This document shows, in pieces, positions 18,510-26,608 of a stretch of 64,000 nt of DNA. Made by a program: the position numbers and the translations under genes. Numbering within the stretch: position 1 is the stretch's first letter; every line of letters starts with the position of its first letter. The stretch comes from Aliivibrio salmonicida LFI1238. GTDB taxonomy: Bacteria; Pseudomonadota; Gammaproteobacteria; Enterobacterales; Vibrionaceae. The DNA is taken from NCBI RefSeq assembly GCF_000196495.1, contig NC_011313.1, positions 992,001 through 1,056,000 of the forward strand, written 5' to 3'. The notes under the pieces are model-generated. The model did no database searches, was not told the origin of the DNA, and saw nothing but the letters and a program-made list of their open reading frames with translations.

Positions 18510-20486
18510 ATGAGTACTGCCAGCAAAGCTGCTATGTGCGCATCAACCCGTGACGCAAAAAGTCCTGCTGGCTTGTGCCCCTTTCAGCGTAGTGATATCG
18601 GTATTATTCCCGTTCGTTATGCCTTGGACGATATGAATGAGCAAGGGCTACAGATGCACCCATTCCCAGCCTCTGACCCACAATGGAAAGGTCGATTTAC
18701 GTCTAAGCAGCGTCGGTATACGTTAAGACAACTCCGTGATGGTTGGTTGTATGTGTATGATGAAACAGATACAACGTTTCATGAATATCAAATTGAAGGG
18801 TATGAGTTTACTAAAATTGATTGGTCAAGCGATGAAGCCGATAAGCCCGCTAATGAACGAGGTAGCAAAGGTGAAACGAAGAGTTGCTTAGTGTACCCTG
18901 CAAAGAATACGATCTATATGGCATTTGCCCATCAACGTTGGACATGGCGATTGTGTGAGCATATGCGCTCCCATGAAACTAATCGCTCATTATGGATGCG
19001 TAAGATTAATTTAAAACAATTTAAATCGACTTTAGCTCACCCTCATGCAGGACTTTCTTCTAAGCTTGGTCACTATGCAGCAGATATTGGAGTAAATGGT
19101 GCTCCAACAGGGATTTTTGATTCGACTTGCACACCATTAACTTCAACTGAAGCTCAAACTCAAACCGACAGCTTTAAACATGTAGCAGATAAGCCAGGGT
19201 GTTGGGATGTCGATTATCGAGTCGATTTACCAGCTCAAGATTGTGGGATGTTTATTGCGCTTGATGATCCTTTAGCGGATGTATCCGATTTATTCTTACC
19301 ACTTGCAGAAGAAATCACACTACGCAGTGCAATACACAAAGATGAAGATAATATCCATAAACTGCAAATGGCTGAAATTACACGTAATCTTGGTCGAGTA
19401 AGGTTAAAGCCTGAGGAGTTACCTGAGCAAATTAACGATGATCCAATGAAGGTATTGGAATTTGAACGCCAGTTAACCGAATATCTAGCCATTCAATCTC
19501 TGGCAGATAAAGAGTCTGCTGCTTTTGATTCAAACCCAAGCATTGGCAATACCCCATTTACCCCACTTCAAGAAGAAGCGTTAGAGAAACACTCTGAACT
19601 AAAAGAGAAGTACGATTTTACGCCCAGTGATGAGCAGAAAACCGCTTGGGAAAAGAATACTCTCTTCAGTGATGAGGTTAATTGGAATGAATTAGATGAG
19701 TTTCTTACTCAACATTACACCCAACTTAAAGATCAAGATAAGCGTATTGCCATGCTCTATCAAGATTTTATGGAGGCGTTTGAGCTGCTGGGAACTGATC
19801 CATTAGTCATTGGTATTGATAATCAAGATGAAGCCCACCTCACTTATTTATTAAGTTTAATTAGCCAATATTTACAGGTAATAAAACAAGCGGTTAATAC
19901 CGAGAAGGAGCTCGCCACCCTAGAAACCGCACTTTCCCTTGACTCCCCAAAAACACTATTTGGATTAGCATCATTAGGTTTTTCAAACGACAATTTACAA
20001 GCGCTTAATGATCATGTGGAAGAGCTGAGTAATCACCTTCTTTCTATGGATAGTACAGGTGATATGGGGGCATTATCGGGAGCGATAGCGAGTTGGGGAG
20101 GTTTTACTGATGATATTCGAATTCAAGATAATAAATGGTTTAAAGCATTAGCTGAGCCTGTACAGTTAAGTTTCATTGCTCTGCAAAATGCGGTGATAGG
20201 CCAAGCTAAAGAGAGTTGGCGAGGGATCGCGAATTTACTGTTTTCACATCAAATGAACACAGCAACAACACCTCAGGGGGTGATCAGTAATTTAAGGTTG
20301 GTCATATTAGAAGCGTTGGTTAACCCCGAGGCAATTGTGATACATAACCCAGATTATCCTGCACACTTTGCCGCGTGGCAGCGAAAGATGAATGCAGAAA
20401 TGATGATCATTCGTCAAATTAGTCAGCTACCATCAGGGCAACCGACACCGAAAAACCATCAAATACAAACCATGCGCAGCGCTTAA
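18510..20486 (+). pseudogene. VasX-like T6SS effector, N-terminal fragment (658 codons, ends at nonsense codon)
   Basis: The N-terminal about 150 residues match the VasX N-terminal/BTH_I2691-type effector region: a CPFQRSDIGIIPVRYAL start, then YTLRQLRDGWLYVYDE and a long helical middle. Such proteins are secreted by the type VI system, often on VgrG, and form pores in competitor membranes. The frame stops at TAA (20484-20486), and the same frame continues without a gap into the next fragment (QRMQKLLSSELPVM), so one base change such as CAA to TAA explains the break. The three fragments together give about 1,080 residues, near the length of V. cholerae VasX (1,085, from memory). Confidence 0.75.
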
Positions 20487-20492
20487 CAAAGA

Positions 20493-21371
20493 ATGCAAAA
20501 GTTATTGAGTAGTGAACTTCCTGTGATGGTGATGCTCAAGTATGAAGGCGTCAATAATGCCGCTAAGCAAATGCTCAATGAAGCAATAGAGCGCAGTTGG
20601 CAGCAAGGCAAACAATCCACTCAAGCAGCTTGGAATAAAATGGGCAAGATGGGTGGGATTGTCGCCATCCTTAACCTTTGGAATACGGCTGCAGTGCTTC
20701 AAAATATCCATCATAAAGCAGCGCAACATCCAGAGAGTGATTTATGGACCGACCCTGCTGTTAGAGAAGCAACCTATGCGACGAGTTATGCGGTATCAGC
20801 TGTCACAGCAATGTGGAGAGATGTAGCCTGGGGCAAGATGGCGACTAACCAATCTTTGCTTTCAGAGTCACTGAAAATAGCATTGCGAAGTAATACTCAT
20901 TCATACGAACTTAGACAAAGTTTAGCAACCTTTGCCAAAACAACCGCTGCGGTATCTTTATTTGGCTTAATCGCGACAGGATTAGAGACGTGGGAGAGCC
21001 ATGATAAATTTAAAGATACGAGTCATTCACCAATGGAGCGGTTTGGGTATGGGCTGAAAGGGGCATCTACTGCAGCCCAACTGTTTGTATTTTCTATGCA
21101 ATTTAGGTCAAACATTTATAGTTTAATAGGTCGAACTAGTATTAGTTCTATTATTGCTCCTTGGATGCTGACCACATTTATGGTTAGTTCAATTCTCTTA
21201 TTTATCTCAATTATAATTATCAATGCTTTTAAGCGTACCGAACTAGAAAAGTGGTTATTGCATTCCACATGGGGGAAAGATGCAAAAGATTGGGAAGTCG
21301 TTGATGAGTTGACCCGATTGGAGCAGATTATTCATAAGCCTCAACAAAGTATTTTCTGGCTCTCCTTCTAA
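20493..21371 (+). pseudogene. VasX-like T6SS effector, central fragment with membrane helices
   Basis: Same frame as the fragment before it. It holds hydrophobic segments at about 49-70 (GGIVAILNLWNTAAVLQ), 150-168 (AAVSLFGLIATGLE) and 220-247 (WMLTTFMVSSILLFISIIIINAF), as expected for the colicin-like pore-forming region of VasX. It ends prematurely at IFWLSF TAA; the plus-one frame continues with SLNKVFSGSPSKAIYGSVAG. The frame loss therefore lies between about 21325 and 21362. It might be translated from ATG 20493 by reinitiation. Confidence 0.7.
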
Positions 21372-21750
21372 AGCAATATACGGTTCCGTTGCGGGGCAAC
21401 AATGGCAATTAGAGATATCTTTGTCCATGCACACAAAAGGTAAGTCCATTGGTTTACAAGTTACGCGCACGCCAGTGCAAAATAATTACAGTTATGTGGC
21501 TTCTTCACCAAAACCTGCGGTGTTTGTAAACGAACAAAATGGTATTTGGAGTAAAGATGGAACGGGAAACCCTGTCTATCGTTTAGATTTAGGTGGTACA
21601 ACCAAAGATAGTATTACGGCCTTCATTAGCTTACCTTTTAACTGGCAAGCATCAGATCATGATCAGTTAGGCTATATCGCTTCAGGTAATAGTCAAGGTG
21701 AGCTTGTTATATTGCCAGCAAGGAAAGATAACGTTATTCGCACTAAGTAG
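21372..21750 (+). pseudogene. VasX-like T6SS effector, C-terminal fragment, cut by IS630
   Basis: Continues the effector in the shifted frame: KAIYGSVAGQQWQLEISLSM and on to ARKDNVIRT, where the IS630 copy begins at 21746; the last codon and stop come from the IS. When the IS is removed and the opposite junction joined at TA, the frame reads NVIRTIKVEVNDEF and stops inside the start of the gene at 11808. The natural C-terminus was therefore only about eight residues longer and overlapped the immunity gene. Confidence 0.7.
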
Positions 21751-21851
21751 TTAATGATAAGTTTTCGAGAATGAAGATTTCGCCTTTACCATATATCCAT
21801 ATATCCATATGGTATTAAAATGAGTATTTTAACGTCAGTGTCTATATCATA

Positions 21852-22274
21852 ATGAAAGCAGTTAATCCTTTAACAGACAATGAAAAAATAACCCTAAAAG
21901 AAGCGATCGCTAATCATCCAAAAAATAGAGTAAGAATACGAGCACATGCGATTATTCTCAGTGATAAAGGCTACTCTATTTTAGCGTTAACTGATATTTT
22001 AGACGCTAAATTTGAGACCATATCGTCATGGATAGACCATTGGGAAGCCTGTGGAATGCTCGGATTGTATGACGCTGTTCGTATAGGTAGAAAACCTATT
22101 TACACAGAAGCAGAAGTATATCGTTTGAAGTCATTGGTTGATGAAGAGCCACATCAACTTAAACGAGCACAAGCAATACTTGAAGAAGAAACAGGTAAAA
22201 AATCCAGCTTAGACACTATTAAACGAAATATAAAAAAAGTGATTACAGTTACAAAAGAGCCCGACACTCATTAA
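21852..22274 (+). CDS. IS630 transposase, DNA-binding part (OrfA)
   Basis: 140 residues, identical to the protein at 12415-12837. Helix-turn-helix domains that recognise the terminal repeats. A short spacer separates it from OrfB in a different frame. Confidence 0.85.
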   Translation: MKAVNPLTDNEKITLKEAIANHPKNRVRIRAHAIILSDKGYSILALTDILDAKFETISSWIDHWEACGMLGLYDAVRIGRKPIYTEAEVYRLKSLVDEEPHQLKRAQAILEEETGKKSSLDTIKRNIKKVITVTKEPDTH

Positions 22275-22291
22275 AGTTAAAGCGTGACGAT

Positions 22292-22858
22292 ATGAAATTC
22301 AATAATTTCAGTAATATATTGAATTCATTGATTGAAATGGAACGTACGAATAAATGTGAACTCTTTTATTTTGATGAGTCAGGCTTTAGTCAGAAATCTA
22401 ATCTTCCTTATTGTTGGGGACCTATCGGTGTTCAATCGCTAAGGCCTGCTCATTCACACAGCAAACGGCTCAATGTTCTTGGCTTCTTAAGTAGACAAGG
22501 TAAATTGAGTTTTCAAACAACGGAAGGAAGAGTAACTACCGATACAGTAATTGATGCATTTGAGCACTTTATCAACGCACGAAAAAACGATAAGCCATGC
22601 TTTATTATCTTAGATAATGCCTCTTTTCATAGGTCAGCAAAATTTAAACAAAAATTGCATGAGTGGTTGATGAATGATGTATTAGTTTGTTATCTACCAC
22701 CGTACTCTCCAGAGCTCAATATCATTGAGATATTGTGGAAGAAAGTAAAATATGAATGGTTACCATGTGAAGCGTTCAAAACGTTTGAAGACCTCAGTAT
22801 TAACATCAAAAACATATTAAATTATTACGGCGAAAAATTCACAATAACTTTTGCGTGA
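22292..22858 (+). CDS. IS630 transposase, catalytic part (OrfB)
   Basis: 188 residues, identical to the protein at 11831-12397, with all three DDE residues in place (FDESG, ILDNASFH, SPELNIIE). It appears intact, so this family may still be mobile if the two frames can be joined. Confidence 0.88.
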   Translation: MKFNNFSNILNSLIEMERTNKCELFYFDESGFSQKSNLPYCWGPIGVQSLRPAHSHSKRLNVLGFLSRQGKLSFQTTEGRVTTDTVIDAFEHFINARKNDKPCFIILDNASFHRSAKFKQKLHEWLMNDVLVCYLPPYSPELNIIEILWKKVKYEWLPCEAFKTFEDLSINIKNILNYYGEKFTITFA

Positions 22859-22863
22859 CTACT

Positions 22864-23817
22864 TAGTAAACGATATACCGCTCTGCCTTTTAGCGCTTCC
22901 CATTGAACAACAGACGCTAATATTAAACCTATCGCTAAAGTAAATACGATGGTCAATGTTGCAAACAGAACCGTCCAGATAAAGATACTGATAAACGGTT
23001 CTTTAATGCCATCGTCTTTCCAAATACGTTCAAAGTTTGCTGTCCCAATATTAACAACAAAACCAGGTGAAATAGGATCACCTACGTACTCGCCGTTATC
23101 ATTAATTTCTTGATAAAAACCAATTTCATGATTCGCTTTGAAATACTGTTCTGTTTTATTGTTAAACAGTGTTTCACCGTCTTCTTGTAAAGTAAATAAA
23201 GGTCCAACCGCTGCAAATTTACGCAAGCCACTCATTTTAATTTGCTCACCAGAAGGCAGTGATAATGAGATTAAATTAAGGTAAGGACGCTTAGCAATAA
23301 TCTGTTTAATCTTTGCTTTTTTGCCCCGAATAGACTCAACTGGTGCCAAAGCCAGAGTTCTATCTGCATCTTGGTTTAGGTCAAATGACTCTGTTGCCAA
23401 TAATTGCCCTGCATCTTTTATCGTTAACGCATAACCGTTACCTTGATCCATTAAAGTAAAAGGATAACTTTTTCCACTTTGGAATGTTTTGCTTAAATGC
23501 ACCGCCTGAGAACGCTCTAGAGAAAGCTGATTTGTCGCACTGTAATTGGTAAACGCAAGCCCAATAGTGTACATCAAAGGGAAAATAATAAAGAGAATCA
23601 TCCCTGCGATACCAGGGTAAGTATAACGATAAGCGTATGTTTTTTTACTTCCAAATACGTAAACGGCAAGAGATGTTAATACTAACGTTAACATTGCGAA
23701 TGCAGTTTCGCCACGAGAGTACATAAGTACGCAAACATAACCATTAATCGCAGCGATGGCTGAAAGCAATCCCCACTTAGCCATTAATTTATAGTTTGTT
23801 TGCGAAGCAATTGTTGT
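22864..23817 (-). pseudogene. malF: 5' part of malF, truncated at both ends (IS66 upstream, IS630 downstream)
   Basis: The frame reads TIASQTNYKLMAKWGLLSAI from the IS66 edge, so the true start codon has been lost; the first internal ATG is 23784. It contains the first MalF helices, the large periplasmic P2 loop (about residues 60-260; ends FYQEINDNGEYVGDPISPG) and the helix WTVLFATLTIVFTLAIGLIL. It ends GRAVYRLL at the IS630. The rest is at 12952-13538. MalF is the inner-membrane half of the maltose channel, so maltose import through this locus should be lost. malE and malK are not in the window. Confidence 0.92.
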
Positions 23818-23833
23818 GTAAGCGTGCGGGGAA

Positions 23834-25321
23834 CTACACCTTGTCTTTTACATTCCAAGGTAAAAGTGAATCGATATCTGGCGATCCAACACATAAACGA
23901 TCTAGACAATACCTAATATAATCGTAAGGGATTAATCCGTTTGCCTTTGCTGTTTCTACAATGCTGTAAAGCATTGCACTTGAATCTGCACCAGCCGTTG
24001 AACCCGAAAATAACCAGTTTTTCCGGCCGATAACAAACGGTTTAACCGCTCGCTCTGCTCGATTGTTATCAATAGATAACAATCCATCATCAATATAACG
24101 AACTAATTTATCCCATTGATTTAATGTATAGCTAATCGCCTCACCTAATTTTGTTTTAGGTGATACTCGACTAACTGCGCTATCAAGCCAATCACGGAGC
24201 TCTTTAAGTAAATCGCGGGCTTCTGTCTGCCTAGCAACATACTTGGCTTCAGGGGAAGCCTCTTTTAATAACGATTCGATCCGGTATAGCTTTTGGATTT
24301 TACTCAATACCCAATCTGCACTCCCTGTTTTCCCTTTTACTTGAACACGTTGAGCCTCAATAAATCGTCGACGTGCGTGTGCCCAACAGCCAACTAAAAT
24401 CGCTTCAGTTTGTTCATAACCTTGGTAACCATCGGTATGTAAATACCCGTTATAACCTTTTAAAAAGTTAACTGGATGGTAGCCATGCCTGCTAGATTGA
24501 TAATCATAAAGTACAATTCCAGGCAAAACACCAGAGCCTGGAGAATCATAGCCAGAGCAGTAGACCCACATATAACATTTTGCTTTTTCAACATCCAACA
24601 CATTTACCGTTGTTTCATCACAATGCAGAGTGGGTTGTTCAAGCAAAATACGATGTAACTCGTTATTAAGAGGGGTAAATAGTACCGAGCATTTTATTAA
24701 CCAATCCGCCATCGTTCGCCGTCCAATAATGATACCCCATTGCTGAAATAACGTTTCTTGACGATAAAGTGGAAGACTGTATTGAAATTTAGCCGTAATA
24801 ATTTGAGCAAGTAAACTTGCGGTCGCAATCCCTTTAGGGATTGGTGACGCTGGCATTGGGGCTTGTTTAATGTCTACTGAAGTATTGTTTTTTTCACAAT
24901 TTCGGCAAGCATATTTAGGACGAACATGTTGAATAACTTCCACTTTAGCTGGTACAAATTCCAACTTTTCACTGATGTCTTTACCCATCGCATGCATCTC
25001 TAGACCGCAACACTTACAAGTTTTATCTTTTATGTCGTGGATAATAACAGTACGCGGTAAGTCTTCAGGTAAGCGTTGGCGTTTTGGCTTTTGACGAGTG
25101 TAGGTAATCGTTTGTGTGTCATCATTTTCAATGATGATTTCTTCTTCTGTTTCATTGAATAAATCAAATTGAGTCGAGTCAGATTCACTGCTTTTACCAA
25201 AGCGCTGATGTTGAGCCAGTCGAAATTGCTCTAGAAGACGGTTATATTTATTTTCAAGCTGAAGCACAAGTGCTTTCAGCTCGTCAATGGTATCAGGAAG
25301 TGGTTTTATTTTATCAATCAT
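23834..25321 (-). CDS. tnpC: IS66 transposase TnpC
   Basis: 495 residues: N-terminal coiled coil (IDELKALVLQLENKYNRLLEQ), zinc-binding C-x2-C motifs (CKCCGLEM, CRNCEKN) and DDE catalytic domain (LHCDETTVNVLD, HTDGYQGYEQ, NNRAERAVKPFVIGRKNWLF with the final E). Length is normal for the family, and the gene looks intact. Confidence 0.92.
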   Translation of the reverse strand: MIDKIKPLPDTIDELKALVLQLENKYNRLLEQFRLAQHQRFGKSSESDSTQFDLFNETEEEIIIENDDTQTITYTRQKPKRQRLPEDLPRTVIIHDIKDKTCKCCGLEMHAMGKDISEKLEFVPAKVEVIQHVRPKYACRNCEKNNTSVDIKQAPMPASPIPKGIATASLLAQIITAKFQYSLPLYRQETLFQQWGIIIGRRTMADWLIKCSVLFTPLNNELHRILLEQPTLHCDETTVNVLDVEKAKCYMWVYCSGYDSPGSGVLPGIVLYDYQSSRHGYHPVNFLKGYNGYLHTDGYQGYEQTEAILVGCWAHARRRFIEAQRVQVKGKTGSADWVLSKIQKLYRIESLLKEASPEAKYVARQTEARDLLKELRDWLDSAVSRVSPKTKLGEAISYTLNQWDKLVRYIDDGLLSIDNNRAERAVKPFVIGRKNWLFSGSTAGADSSAMLYSIVETAKANGLIPYDYIRYCLDRLCVGSPDIDSLLPWNVKDKV

Positions 25322-25392
25322 GTAGATGACTATATAACGATAATACAGGTAATCAATCGGTTGCCTCCTATTCTTGACTGAGAATCAACTAT

Positions 25393-25740
25393 TTAAAGGG
25401 TTGTTTGATAATGTACCGGTTGATGTCCTAAGATATCAAAACCTTGTAATAGCAGTGTCAGTTGCTGCTCTGATAATGCTAACGTATCGTTATTTATATT
25501 TCGTGGCCATTTGAAGCGGTCTTCATCTAATCGCTTGTACCATAAAGCGAATCCTGTTTTATCCCAATACAATATTTTGAGTTTATCACGAGGCTTATTG
25601 CAAAATATAAATAGAGCATCACTAAACGGTGATAGTTGCATTTCTTGCTCAACAATCACGACAAGGCCATTAATGGCCTTGCGAAAATCGACAAAATCAC
25701 GATGAAGATAAATGGTGGAAACATCAGTAAATACATTCAT
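25393..25740 (-). CDS. tnpB: IS66 accessory protein TnpB
   Basis: 115 residues with the family signature VDFRKAINGLVVIVEQEM, FIFCNKPRDKLKILYWDKTGFALWYKRLDEDRF. Required with TnpA for IS66 transposition. The start overlaps the tnpA stop by four bases (ATGA), so the two are translationally coupled. Confidence 0.92.
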   Translation of the reverse strand: MNVFTDVSTIYLHRDFVDFRKAINGLVVIVEQEMQLSPFSDALFIFCNKPRDKLKILYWDKTGFALWYKRLDEDRFKWPRNINNDTLALSEQQLTLLLQGFDILGHQPVHYQTTL

Positions 25741-26051
25741 GATTGATACCCTTTTAATAAGAGTCCTATCCAGTGAGGTTCAGTATTAGCTGGCAATGTT
25801 AATCGCAATTTTCCGATAGAAAGTTGAATATCTGGTAATTGTGGAGTGGCGATGATAGTTGATGTTAACGCTTCTACTTTCAAGAAAGTAGAAGCGTTAA
25901 TCTTTTGTTTCCATCGTGCTTTACGTGCACTAAATGTCTTTGGCAGAATATTATGGTTACGACAAAATTCAGCGGCACTAAGCTTGCTAGATTGCTGAGA
26001 TTCAAATAGAGCGTGCCATTGCTCTGGTGTTCTCTTTTTATCTTTTTGCAT
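25737..26051 (-). CDS. tnpA: IS66 accessory protein TnpA
   Basis: 104 residues with the helix-turn-helix segment EQWHALFESQQSSKLSAAEF and CRNHNILPKTFSARKARWK. Typical first gene of IS66 elements. Confidence 0.9.
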   Translation of the reverse strand: MQKDKKRTPEQWHALFESQQSSKLSAAEFCRNHNILPKTFSARKARWKQKINASTFLKVEALTSTIIATPQLPDIQLSIGKLRLTLPANTEPHWIGLLLKGYQS

Positions 26052-26132
26052 AATTACGTTCTCGTTAAATGAAAGATCGTAAGATACGCATAATGAATTT
26101 TATTTGTTAGGTGTAGTTCCCCGCACGCTTAC

Positions 26133-26608
26133 GATGCATTACCCACTAACTCAAATTTAAGTTGGTTATAATCGGTAAATAAACGAGGGTCTAAGTTCAA
26201 ATCAATCGCAGACGATTTTCCTTGCATCCCATTATTGATGGCCACAACACCAGCCAGCTCGTTATTAAAATACACCTTAATATGAGAAACCAACGACAAT
26301 AATGCGGGCGATGGGGTTAATTCAAAATGCAGTGACGCCTGTGAAACCACTTCATCTAAACGAGAACCAAAGCCAATATACGCGGTACTTTCGCTGCCTT
26401 TTAATTGAATCGATTGCCCATAACCAAGATCGTTAAAACTGAATGTCTTCTTGGTAATGGTTGGCGATACCATTGCGGTCACCATTTCGCCATTCATTGC
26501 TTGTGCCGAACGGTTCTCGTTTGCCATAGAAGGCGTCGTCGCACTCGTATTCAAACTGACCAAGCCTATCGCCATTGCTATGACGTTTATTTTAGTTTTC
26601 ATCCACAT
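26133..26608 (-). pseudogene. bcsB: 5' fragment of bcsB (cellulose synthase regulatory subunit), cut by IS66
   Basis: About 158 codons. A signal peptide (MKTKINVIAMAIGLVSLNTSA) is followed by the first BcsB carbohydrate-binding/jelly-roll segment (FSFNDLGYGQSIQLKGSES, LHFELTPSPALLSLVSHIKVYFNNE). The frame ends at the IS66 edge; the other about 600 codons of BcsB are absent from the window, as are bcsZ and bcsC. BcsB is needed for the BcsA channel, so cellulose export should be lost here. Its start overlaps the bcsA stop by 10 bases. Confidence 0.88.

Larger units (their letters stand above)
21746..22863 (+). mobile_element. IS630-family insertion sequence, copy 2
   Basis: 1118-bp element, inverted relative to copy 1 and bounded by TA on both sides (21744-21745 and 22864-22865). 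Its two transposase proteins are identical to those of copy 1. It has two ATATATCC units near the left end instead of three. Left flank is the effector C-terminus; right flank is the malF 5' part. Confidence 0.92.
23818..26132 (-). mobile_element. Complete IS66-family insertion sequence
   Basis: 2315-bp element with perfect inverted ends GTAAGCGTGCGGGGAACTAC at both sides and the standard IS66 cargo tnpA, tnpB, tnpC. The 8-bp flanks differ (ATTGTTGT on the left, GATGCATT on the right), whereas a simple IS66 insertion leaves an 8-bp duplication. The element therefore sits at a recombination or deletion junction between malF and bcsB. Confidence 0.92.

Noticed and set aside
20493..21371. A separate membrane-protein gene downstream of the effector
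   Set aside because: It is in the same frame as the effector and continues it after a single stop codon, so it is treated as part of the effector.
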